From Nematopogon swammerdamellus (taxonomy: Eukaryota; Arthropoda; Insecta; Lepidoptera; Adelidae): a DNA stretch of 64,000 nucleotides. Positions 29,847 through 40,509 of this stretch are shown in pieces. The notes beneath the pieces are model-generated. The model searched no databases. It had not been told where the DNA came from and saw only the letters and a program-made list of their open reading frames with translations. Location: positions 12,955,361 through 13,019,360 of the forward strand of contig OX336343.1 in NCBI GenBank assembly GCA_946902875.1. Direction: 5' to 3'. A program made the translations under genes and the position numbers. Each line of letters begins with the position of its first letter. The stretch's first letter is position 1.

Positions 29847-31228
29847 AGTTCGTACCTAAATCTAGGATACCTAGGGTTAAAAAAAAAAAATTAAAAAAAA
29901 AAAAGATTGAAAAAAAAAAAATTTTTTTTAATAAATAAAAGGGAAAATTTAACAATCTAGTACGTTGAAGTGGAGCCTTAAGACCAGGCTAGATTCTATC
30001 CAAATCTAGGATACCTAGGGTTCAGAAAAAAAAAAGAGAGGGAAAAATGGAAGAAAAATGTAGTTCGTTGCGGTAGTTCAGGACAATAATAGGGGTCTTA
30101 TATACTCAAAAGCGATAGGAAAAAATCCAACTCATAGGGAGTAGCGATATAAGTAAATAGCGTTATAGGAAGTGATACCGGGAAAGTGATTAAGTGTGGA
30201 ATTCGGTGAGGAAATGCGTGAAAAGTGGTTCGTGGAACGCGGTGCTGACTGGCAGTTTCGCGAGAGAAGAGATTTGGACTCCCGCCTACGAGGCGGGAGG
30301 TTTCGCCGCTTGAAGCTGAGAGTGAGTACATATTTCATTTTCCGGCGCGAGTGCAGTCTGTGTACAATTAGTTAATTTAAAGAAATATTGTCTACAATTT
30401 GCCGACAATGTTGCTAGAAAACCGATTTTAACGTGAACGAATTGTCACCAGAAAGTCGACTAGAGATTCATCTTTGAGTTCGTAAAAGAAAATTGCTTAC
30501 ATTTCCTTCTAGGAAGTTCATTATCATTGTTCTGCGGACAACTAGAAATAGTTAAGTGAAAACCAATTTTGACCAATGGGATGTGAGCGCCGGTGCGGGA
30601 TGGCGTTCGCTATTGGCTAGAATGAGCAGCGCCGTGATAGAAAAAAAAATCTGCTTGCACGAAGAATGTAGTCGGGTTGAGAGGTGATAGACTAAACAAA
30701 GTGGAAGTTAGGGGAATGGTATGTATGAATGGTGTGAGGCATATTTCTAAGCGGAATGTTAGCAACTTCGTAGAAGTAAGGTGGGGCCAAAGGGAAATAT
30801 TTTATCCAGAGATTGTGAAACTAAAATCAATAATTTATTCCGGGTACACCGAGATATGGCAGGAAGAGGAAATTTTTTTTTATTGTTATGGGTTATCGGA
30901 AAAATTGTGCTATAAGCCTAAAAGCCAATTAATTAAGAATCCTAGAATGAACTAAAATCAACAATATTGTAGTAAGAATATTCTATGAAAACCTTAGTTG
31001 TAAAATTGGATAGCCATTCTACTTAAGTTAAGGCACGCCAACTGAGCGCGGAGGGCTTCATACCTAAAACACGGAAGTTAGGTTTGAAAATAATTTCGTA
31101 TTGTGTAATAATTAGGTACGCTCGCGCGCGAAATAGTTTATCGGGGCCAGTTTGAGGCCAATAAAGGGAATTTTCTAGTTGTTTGGTGGAAATGAAGTTG
31201 GATGGGGTGTAAGCTTCCTTTGTAAAAT
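29847..31228 (+). other. Interior of giant element, left non-coding part
   Basis: The part holds A-rich tracts (29881-29945), two copies of AATCTAGGATACCTAGGGTT (29859 and 30003) and CCAAT-type motifs near 30575-30620. The longest + strand frame (30677-30955, 92 codons) matches nothing I recognise. No retroviral domain was found. Confidence 0.5.
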
Positions 31229-31784
31229 AAATAAAAAATAGGTAAAAAAACTTTTAAGTTAAACGGTTTTATTAAAAATAAAAAACTAGAAAAAAAACAG
31301 CTGTACAAAAAACTAGAAAATAATAAGGACACAAGCCTGGGCCTTCTTAAGATTTTACGTCTGGGTAAGAAATCGTGCAATACTAGCGTGCTGTCTTCTC
31401 ATGTCGGATGCCAAAGGGCACATTGTGTCGCTGCGTCAGCGGAATAAGTAATAAATTGAGACTTTTAACAGACTAATATAAAAACGTGGGGCGCATGTTA
31501 TTTATTACGCATATTATACGCCCCACGTTTTTATATTAGTCTGTTAAAAGTCTCAATTTATTACTTATTCCGCTGACGCAGCGACACAATGTGCCCTTTG
31601 GCATCCGACATGAGAAGACAGCACGCTAGTATTGCACGATTTCTTACCCAGACGTAAAATCTTAAGAAGGCCCAGGCTTGTGTCCTTATTATTTTCTAGT
31701 TTTTTGTACAGCTGTTTTTTTTCTAGTTTTTTATTTTTAATAAAACCGTTTAACTTAAAAGTTTTTTTACCTATTTTTTTATTT
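31229..31784. repeat. Near-perfect 265-bp palindrome
   Basis: The left arm 31229-31493 and right arm 31519-31784 are inverted copies that differ, by eye, only by one A in an A-run, around a 25-base centre (31494-31518). The arms carry AAACGGTTTTATT near their outer ends, CAGCTGTAC, GGCCTTCTTAAGATTTTACG and GTGTCGCTGCGTCAGCGGAA. It is non-coding. A related inverted end, AATAAAACCGTTTA, recurs at 35319-35332, so the palindrome may be one end of a nested element spanning 31229-35332. An assembly artefact is possible. Confidence 0.75.
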
Positions 31785-31908
31785 ACTCGTTTTTAGTTTG
31801 ATTTTTGGCTCGTATCATTCATTACGTAAACTCGTCATCCTTTCCAACTCTCTCATTGCATCTTTGTTACTCGGTTTCTTGCCTGTCAATTACTCACAAT
31901 CAAGCTCC

Positions 31909-32190
31909 TCAATACATCCCTTCTAAAGACTTTACGCGACTCAATGCAACATACGCTTGACCCTCCTCAAATAGTCTGGAGCCCAAATACACGACAGCAC
32001 GGTCAACAGTACTGCCCTGCATTTTATGGACAGTGGACGCCCATGACAAAATTATCGGTAACATCCGTCTCTCAGCTGTTCCATAATTAAACTTTGCTGG
32101 AAACTGTATGGCTTTAGGATGGATATGGTGTCCGCCGTCTCTTTCAAAATCAATTTGAACAGATGGTATGTCTTTTTCATACTTTTGCGT
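31909..32190 (-). pseudogene. PIF1/Helitron-type helicase C-terminal fragment
   Basis: The minus-strand frame reads [20 protein letters not shown], then [20 protein letters not shown], then [20 protein letters not shown], then [20 protein letters not shown]. This is the C-terminal helicase core of the PIF1/RecD-like family: the HKMQG motif and the [11 protein letters not shown] motif are diagnostic. Such helicases drive rolling-circle transposons (Helitrons and Helentrons). Upstream, coding sequence is abruptly replaced by the 130-bp array, so only about 90 residues remain. It is probably the relic of a nested rolling-circle element. Confidence 0.75.
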
Positions 32191-32194
32191 TCGA

Positions 32195-35165
32195 CAAGTA
32201 TGGGACACTCGTCCAAACAAACCAAATGAGCCCAAACTCGAGGGGGTTACTAGTAACGGTTGAAGAGTTCCACTGTACACCTCCTGACTCCATCATCAGA
32301 CCCTCGTCACAAAGTGTATTGGTAGAAGGATGGGATAGGACACTCGTTCAAACAAACCAAATGAGCCCAAACTCAAGGGGGTTACTAGTAAAGGTTGAAG
32401 AGTTCAACTGTACACCTCCTGACTCCATCATCAGACCCTCGTCACCAAGTGTATTGGTAAAAGTATGGGACACTCGTCCAAACCAACCAAATGAGCCCAA
32501 ACTCGAGGGGATTACTAGTAACGGTTGAAGAGTTCCACTGTACACCACCTGACTCCCTCATCAGACCCTCGTCACCAAGTTTATTGGTAAAAGTATTGGA
32601 CACTCGTCCAAACCAACCATATGAGCCCAAACTCGAGGGGGTTACTAGTAACGGTTGAAGAGTTCCACTGTACACCTCCTGACTCCATCATCAGACCCTC
32701 GTCACCAAGTGTATTGGTAGAAGTAAGGGCCACTCGTCCAAACCAACCATATGAGCCCAAACTCGAGGGGGTTACTAGTAACGGTTGAAGAGTTCCACTG
32801 TACACCTCCTGACTCCATCATCAGACCCTCGTCACCAAGTGTATTGGTAGAAGTAAGGGACACTCGTCCAAACCAACCATATGAGCCCAAACTCGAGGGG
32901 GTTACTAGTAACCGTTGAAGAGTTCCACTGTACACCTCCTGACTCCATCATCAGACCCTCGTCACCAAGTGTATTGGTAGAAGTATGGGACACTCGTCCA
33001 AACCAACCAAATGAGCCCAAACATGAGGGGGTTACTAGTAACGGTTGAAGAGTTCCACTGTACACCTCCTGACTCCATCATCAGACCCTCGTCATCGAGT
33101 GTATTGGTAGAAGTATGGGACACTCGTCCGAATCAACCAAATGAGCCCAAACTCGAGGGGGTTACTAGTAACGGTTGAAGAGTTCCACTGTACACCTCCT
33201 GACTCCATCATCAGACCCTCGTCACCAAGTATATTGGTAGAACTATGGGACACTCGTCCAAACCAATCAAATGAGCCCAAACTCGAGGGCATTACTAGTA
33301 ACGGTTGAAGAGTTCCACTGTACACCTCCTGACTCCATCATCAGACCCTCGTCACCAAGTGTATTGGTAGTAGTATGGGACACTCGTCCAAACCAACCAT
33401 ATGAGCCCAAACTCGAGGGGGTTACTAGTAACGGTTGAAGAGTTCTCCGTCCACCTCCTGACTCCATCATCAGACTCTCGTCGCCAAGTGTATTGGTAGA
33501 AGTATGGGACACTCGTCCAAACAACCAAATGAGCCCAAACTCGAGGGGCTTACTAGTAACGGTTGAAGAGTTCCACTGTACACCTCCTGACTCCATCATC
33601 AGACCCTCGCCAAGTGTATTGGTAGAAGTATGGGACACTCGTCCAAACCAACCAAATGAGCCCAAACTCGAGGGGGTTACTAGTAACGGTTGAAGAGTTC
33701 CACTGTACACCTGCTGACTCCATCATCAGACCCTCGTCACCAAGTGTATTGGTAGAAGTATAGGACACTCGTTCAAACAAACCAAATGAGCTCATACTCG
33801 AGGGGGTTACTAGTAACGGTTGAAGAGTTCCACTGTACACCTCCTGATTCCATCATCAGACCCTCGTCACCAAGTGTATTGGTAGAAGTATGGGACACTC
33901 GTCCAAACCAACCATATGAGCCCAAACTCGAGGGGGTTACTAGTAACGGTTGAAGAGTTCCACTGTACACCTCCTGACTCCATCATCAGACCCTCGTCAC
34001 CAAGTGTATTGGTAGTAGTATGGGACACTCGTCCAAACCAACCATATGAGCCCAAACTCGAGGGGGTTACTAGTAACGGTTGAAGAGTTCTCCGTCCACC
34101 TCCTGACTCCATCATCAGACTCTCGTCGCCAAGTGTATTGGTAGAAGTATGGGACACTCGTCCAAACAACCAAATGAGCCCAAACTCGAGGGGCTTACTA
34201 GTAACGGTTGAAGAGTTCCACTGTACACCTCCTGACTCCATCATCAGACCCTCGCCAAGTGTATTGGTAGAAGTATGGGACACTCGTCCAAACCAACCAA
34301 ATGAGCCCAAACTCGAGGGGGTTACTAGTAACGGTTGAAGAGTTCCACTGTACACCTGCTGACTCCATCATCAGACCCTCGTCACCAAGTGTATTGGTAG
34401 AAGTATAGGACACTCGTTCAAACAAACCAAATGAGCTCATACTCGAGGGGGTTACTAGTAACGGTTGAAGAGTTCCACTGTACACCTCCTGATTCCATCA
34501 TCAGACCCTCGTCACCAAGTGTATTGGTAGAAGTATGGGACACTCGTCCAAACCAACCATATGAGCCCAAACTCGAGGGGGTTACTAGTAACGGTTGAAG
34601 AGTTCCAATGTACACGTCCTGACTTCATCATCAGACCCTCGTCACCAAATATATTGGTAGAACTATGGGACACTCGTCCAAACCAACCAAATGAGCCCAA
34701 ATTCGAGGGGGTTACTAGTAACGGTTGAAGAGTTCCACGTTACACCTCCTGACTCCATCATCAGACCCTCGTCACCAAGTGTATTGGTAGAAGTATGGGA
34801 CACTCTTCCAAACCAACCATATGAGCCCAAACTCGAGGGGGTTACTAGTAACGGTTGAAGAGTTCCACTGTCCGCCTCCTGACTCCATCATCAGACCCTC
34901 GTCACCAAGTGTATTGGTAGAAGTATGGAACACTCGTCCAAACCAACCATATGAGCCCAAACTCGAGGGGGTTACTAGTAACGGTTGAAGAGTTCCACTG
35001 TCCGCCTCCTGACTCCATCATCAGACCCTCGTCACCAAGTGTATTGGTAGAAGTATGGAACACTCGTCCAAACCAACCATATGAGCCCAAACTCGAGGGG
35101 GTTACTAGTAACGGTTGAAGAGTTCCACTGTCCTCCTCCTGACTCCATCATCAGACCCTCGTTAC
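32195..35165. repeat. Satellite-like array of 130-bp units, about 23 copies
   Basis: The unit contains GGGACACTCGTCCAAACCAA, then ATGAGCCCAAACTCGAGGGG, then GTTACTAGTAACGGTTGAAG, then AGTTCCACTGTACACCTCCT and GACTCCATCATCAGACCCTC. The first copies are spaced exactly 130 bp (markers near 32467, 32597, 32727, 32857, 32987). GTTACTAGTAAC is a 12-bp palindrome. A block of about 600 bp including two shortened units is repeated at a distance of 645 bp (33361-34005 and 34006-34605). Frames of 60-160 codons in it follow the repeat and are not genes. Confidence 0.9.
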
Positions 35166-37082
35166 CAAGTTGAAATTATCATAATATTGTATTGTCACGA
35201 GAACTCAATGTGTGTGCAAAGTTTCATAAAAATCGGTTTAGTAGAAGTAGTTGAAAAAGTTGTCGCAAGATTTGAAACAAAGATAGTAACAAACAAACAA
35301 ATATACGGAGTCAAGCTAAATAAAACCGTTTAAAAAGCCGTAAAATATGTTTGTTTGAAAAGAGTGGTTATGTTTGACCGGGTTCCAACAGACTGATTTA
35401 ATTTTGGTTGAGATTGTCGCCGAGGAATAAAAAGATTCGAATCTTTATTTCATTTTAATGGAATGCGAGAAGAATGAAAAAAAAAATGTCATTTTGAAAA
35501 TGTATAATGGATGTTTAGTAAATAATTTGTGTAGTAGTAATAAGGTGTGAATTTTAGGCTCCAAAGTAGGTATTTCGCGAATTAGTAGCGAGCGACGGTA
35601 TGGCACCTACTAGTGGGGAGATGGTAGATTAAAATTAGGGGGATCCCAGTTAATTGATGTGACTAATTAGGTGCCATGTACAAGTGAAGGTTAGTTGTAA
35701 AGTTGTGTCTAGGTCTGACTTTGCGTGTGTGGGCGATATGGTACTTACTAGATTAGGTTAGTGGTAAACAAAGGTCATGGTGTACAAGTTGACCAGTGGA
35801 AGTAATTAGGTGCCATGTACAATGTTGGTTAGGTCGTGAGGTTGAGTCTTGGTCAGATTTTGTGTGTGTGTGTGGCGAATAGAGGCTCTTAGGGAACATG
35901 CCGATTACGTGGCTCATTTCGAGTGAGTGGTTTTGGGCTTGAATGTAGTGTTTGTTTATTGATAGGGAATGGATTGTTAAGTTTGTTTATTTTGGAGCTG
36001 ATTGGCTGGTATGAGGAATGGGGTTCCAGTTGCTTGCGGTATGGGGAATGTATGAGTCAAAGGGATAGAAGGGGGAGTAAGTGCCATGTCGGAGAACGTA
36101 CCGGACGAGATATTGAATTTTGATCGGTCATGCATGATTGTTGTCCGTGCGGAATGTGGAAGGAATGGATTATAAAGAGTATAGGAATTAGGTGCCATGA
36201 CAGAGGTCCAGGTTTCGATTTTAGGTTGCGGTCGTATGTATAGGTGTCAATAGGTGAGAAGGCCAGTTGGTGAGTGTTGGTGCGGTTGGAGGTCGAATTA
36301 AGCCTGTCGATTTGTGATCCATATCGAGTGAGTGGTTTTAGATTTGCCCATAAATGTGTTTTGTTTAATGAATTAGACTAATTTATAAATAATATTTGAT
36401 ACATATGTAGGTACATGTTGCACGCGTTGAAAGTAAACAGTCGGGGTGGGCGGAGTGATTGGTGTTGTGCGGCGGGAGCTCTCTTGAATTGCAGCACAAC
36501 GCCGAGCACCACGTGGTGCAAATTATTTTATACCTAAGTTTGGTTATTGTGCGGGCTACAAAGTTGTGTCAGGGGTTTCTAACTTTTCTAAAGGGAAGTG
36601 TCAGGGGTTACAAACCTTTTTTTCAAATTTATAGGTCAGGGATTTTAAACTTTTTCAGATACATATATAAGCAGTTTCCAAACCTTTAGGCTTGGTAAGT
36701 GTCATGCCCATAGAGAAATAATATACGGGGATATAATTCTTCCTTTATACGTCTATGGTCATGCCTTTCGAATTCATGATATGTCAGAGGTTTTAAACAT
36801 TTTACAAGGGCACGATAATTCAGGGGTTTCCAAGCCTTTCAACTTTGGAAAAGAGTAGTGGTTCTTAGAACATTTTTGAATTTCGCAATGATTCAGAGGT
36901 CTAGACTTTCGATATATTTTCGACTTTGTGATATATCAGGGGTTCTCAACCTTTTTCCAAATTTAGGTTGTGTTAGGGATTGTAAGTTTTTTCGAGTTCT
37001 AATTAAGTCAGGGTTCTCAAACTTTTCCAAATTTAGGTTGTAGCAGGGGTTTCGAATCCATGATATATCAGGTGTTCTCAAC
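35166..37082 (+). other. Interior of giant element, G-rich non-coding part
   Basis: 35166-35340 is the right flank of the array, with GTTTCATAAAAATCGGTTTA and AATAAAACCGTTTA (35319-35332), resembling the end of a nested transposon. From there on the + strand is G-rich and C-poor. A motif TAGGTGCCAT(G/A) recurs (near 35667, 35807, 36187). From about 36550, words such as GTCAGGGGTTNNAAAC appear, which become the next array. Confidence 0.5.
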
Positions 37083-37460
37083 CTTTTCCAAATTTAGGTT
37101 GTGTTAGGGATTGTAAGCCTTTTCAAATTCATGATAAGTCAGGGGTGCTCAAACTTTTCCAAATTTATATTGTCAGGGATTTCGAACTTTTTCAAATTCA
37201 TGATAAGTCAGGGGTGCTCAAACTTTTCCAAAATTATATTGTCAGGGATTTCGAACTTTTTCAAATTCATGATAAGTCAGGGGTGCTCAAACTTTTCCAA
37301 ATTTATATTGTCAGGGTTTTCGAACTTTTCCAAATTCATGATAAGTCAGGGGTGCTCAAACTTTTCCAAATTTATATTGTCAGGGATTTCGAACTTTTTC
37401 AAATTCATGATAAGTCGGGGGTTCTCAAAAGTTTCCAAATTAAGTTTGTGTCAGGGATTT
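37083..37460 (+). repeat. 69-bp minisatellite, about five copies
   Basis: ATGATAAGTCAGGGGTGCTC starts at 37131, 37200, 37269 and 37338, with a diverged copy at 37408, a spacing of 69-70 bp. Each unit reads on through AAACTTTTCCAAATTTATAT and TGTCAGGGATTTCGAACTTT. Because 69 is a multiple of three, frames of 126-127 codons stay open across it; they encode only a 23-residue repeat and are not supported as genes. Confidence 0.8.
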
Positions 37461-37499
37461 CGAACCATTTCAAAATCGTGACATGTCAGGGGTTTACAA

Positions 37500-38420
37500 C
37501 TTTATTTACAAAAATATTTTTGATTTAAGGGAGGTCTCAACATCCAAAAAATATTTTGCAGTCAGTGGTTCTCAGCTTTGAAAAATATCTTAAAATTTTA
37601 ATATTCTAGGGCTCTCACTTTAGAAAATATTTATATTTTTCTAGGATATTTAAGGGAGGTCTTACTTCCAAAAATATTTTGAACTTAGCGGTTCTTAATT
37701 TTCAAAAATATTTTCGAAATTTGAATGTTTAGGGTTCTCAACTTTAGAAAAATATTTTATTTTCTCAGGATATTTAAGAGAGGTTAAAATATTTTCCAAG
37801 AATATTTTGGATTCAGTGTTTCTCAACTTTGAATATATTTTCGAATTTTAATTTATTTAGGGTTCTCAATTTTGAAAAATATTTTATTTTTTCCTCAGGA
37901 TATTTAAGGTAGGTCTTAATTTCCAAAATATGTATGTATATAATATTTAACTTAGCGGTTCTTAATTTTCAAAAACATTTTCGAATTTTAAATATTTTAG
38001 GGTTCTCAATTTTGAAAAATATTTTATTTCCTCAGGATATTTAAGGGAGGTCTTAACTTCCAAGATATTTTGAACTTAGCGGTTCTGAATTTTCAAAAAT
38101 ACTTTGAAATTTTGAGTGTTGGTTCTCAACTTTAGGGAAATACATTAATTCTTCCGGGGTATTTAAGGGAGGTCTCAACTTCAAAAAAAAAAAAAAAAAA
38201 TTGAAGTTACACACTCTCAACTTTCAAGAATATTTTAAAGTTTTGAATGTTTAGGGTTCTCAAATTTAGAAAAATACTTTCATTTTCCAGATTATTAAGG
38301 GAGGGTTCAAATTCGAATATTTTGGATTAAGCGATCCTCAGACTTTCAAGAATACTGCCAAATTTGGAATGGTTTAGGGTTCTCGACTTTAAAAATATTT
38401 TAATTTTAGGAATGTTTAGG
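37500..38420 (+). repeat. Degenerate array of about 125-bp units
   Basis: GGATATTTAAGGGAGGTCT-like blocks occur near 37644, 37768, 37898, 38035 and 38157, with diverged copies further right. They alternate with GGGTTCTCAACTTTAGAAAA and AGCGGTTCTTAATTTTC. Spacing is about 122-137 bp. The units are more diverged than those of the neighbouring 69-bp array. Confidence 0.65.
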
Positions 38421-40375
38421 GAGGAGTCCGTCTTTCAATATGTTTTGAGTTCAGGAGTTCCCGACTTTCAAAGTGTTTCGGATTTTGAATATTTCATGGG
38501 TCTATACTCTAGTAATGCCTTTATTCTTTCGGAATGTAAGGGAAGTGTGTTGTGAATATTGCACTTAAAGCGAATCGAGAGAAAGGTGGTGGGATAGTAG
38601 AGATGTGTCGGGTCATGAAGAAAGGGTGACATGCCTAGTTAGGATAATAGGTCATCAAACCGTAATATGTGTCCATACTAATTTTATTTTCTTCTATTTA
38701 GGTACAAGTGTGATAAATAGGTTAACTTTCCGTGATGTGCAACGACCGGAATGAATTTTCCGACTCTCAGTACCTACCTATCGGGTATTTGAGAAGTGTC
38801 ATCTCATAGTTCGACGTTCCTACGTCTGTGACTGTCAAGTGGGAGTGTTGTGTGTACACCAAGTGTTCCGCTGAGCCAGGGCAAGCCGTGGTGTATAAAA
38901 ATGTGTTGTAAAAGCAAGTGTACGTTATCGTTATTGCGTTATTTGTTATCAATTACGTGAGGGAGGGGCGAGTTGGATTTTGTGCACTATTGCAGCACTT
39001 TCAGATATAGGGAGTAGTGTGTAGGAGATATAGGAATAACAAGGGAGGCTGGCGTTCGTGCGCATATGTAATTGTGTGCGTGCTTGCTGATTGGTATGAC
39101 TATGCTTGCGTATCCGTGCGTACATGCATATTACGTGGTTACCTGCGTCGGTAGGGATTGATGTGGATGCGCGGGGACAGGCTTCGAACCCCGGACTGCG
39201 GGTGGTTCGTCACTCTTCGGTTTATGATCTGGCTACGTATTTGTGAGTGAGCTGAGTACATCTTAATATTATCCTACTGAAAAAAAAGAGTAAGAAGAGA
39301 AACGAAAAAAAATTTACCAAAAGAATAACAAAAGGTAAGTGTATCTCGCAATATTATATTTTAAAATGATAGAACAAGGACTTATAGTTAAATAAGATTC
39401 TGATGAAATATTTTGCTACTACTCTCAACCATCCAGGGATTGACGGGAAGAGATTCCTATAATGGATAAGTCCGCCTTTGCGCCTAAGATAAATTATGTA
39501 CCGTGCATGTTTCTGTGAGATGTGTCCGAACGGTTGGGAATTATTATTTATCTATTTATGTTAAATAATTTATTTTCATGGATGAATACTAAACCACATA
39601 TTTACATAGACTAATCACGTGTTTATAGGGTGTATACTTACATGGACTTAACTATATATATATATTTTTTTAAATCAATTCTATAATTAATTATTAGACC
39701 AAATAAGAGGTAGAGGATTTGAATATTGTTTTAATTATAATTTTTCCTTTTCAGGAAAATACTTATTCGTCTTTGAATAAATAGGTACTTGAGTGCGGTT
39801 AATGTTAACGTTTTATTTATAGTGGGCTTTACATAAGTCTATGCATACCAAAATCAACGAATATTCTTCGATGCGCATACGGATTGCAATATTGCAGGGA
39901 AATATTGCATTATTATTAATTTGTAATCAAGATGGAAAAAATATATATATACGAATTAAACTTGGCGTTTTATTAGGTACACTGGACCATTTAAACGGTG
40001 CCCTGTATCTATTCTTATTAGAAGGCCCTATTGTCTCATATTATGATCGAACAGGTAGTAAAATGTTTCAAGTTATATATAAAATTACTTATCAAATAAG
40101 AATTTGGTTTTATTGTTCGGGTTGTGTGAAGCAGAATACTGTTACACACATCGCATTGACATTGCGGGGTCTTTTATAAGTATCTTAAACTGTTTAAAGT
40201 ATTGTACGTCGGGCTGATAAATGCTGTATGAGTTGACGAGTGTTGTGTAAAAAAGTTTTATCATCGTGCTAGCTGAAGTACTGTAATGTTGAGCGGATCT
40301 TTACGCATTTGTTTTGGGTGGTGAGTTATTTAGGAGAGGTTGGGGAAGATACATTAATTTTATGGGAGGATGAGC
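38421..40375 (+). other. Interior of giant element, non-coding part
   Basis: No recognised domain or repeat. There is strong G over C excess on the + strand in parts: 38581-38640 has 24 G and 5 C. A 112-codon frame at 39841-40179 has no recognisable motif and low-complexity surroundings. Confidence 0.5.
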
Positions 40376-40509
40376 AATGGAGGCTACGACGAATCTGGCG
40401 GGCGAACGGTGAGCGTTCAACAATCGTACTAACCTTTATGTTAATGGAGGCTACGACGAATCTGGCGGGCGAACGGTGAGCGTTCAACAATCGTACTAAC
40501 CTTTATGTT
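40376..40509 (+). repeat. 67-bp tandem duplication
   Basis: Two adjacent, apparently identical copies (40376-40442 and 40443-40509) start AATGGAGGCTACGACGAATC and contain TGGCGGGCGAACGGTGAGCG. Each carries one GGCGGGCGA motif. Confidence 0.9.

Noticed and set aside
30677..30955. 92-codon frame in the interior of the giant element
   Set aside because: No recognisable domain, no conserved partner in the window and a length expected by chance; mentioned only as part of the interior.
32195..35165. Many 60-160 codon frames on both strands
   Set aside because: All are translations of the 130-bp repeat in rotating frames.
37101..37528. Overlapping 126- and 127-codon frames encoding a regular 23-residue repeat
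   Set aside because: They stay open only because the underlying minisatellite has a 69-bp period; the two frames are equally repetitive and no start context or similarity supports a gene.
39841..40179. 112-codon frame in the interior of the giant element
   Set aside because: Moderately long but with no motif, promoter or repeat support; chance open frame cannot be excluded.
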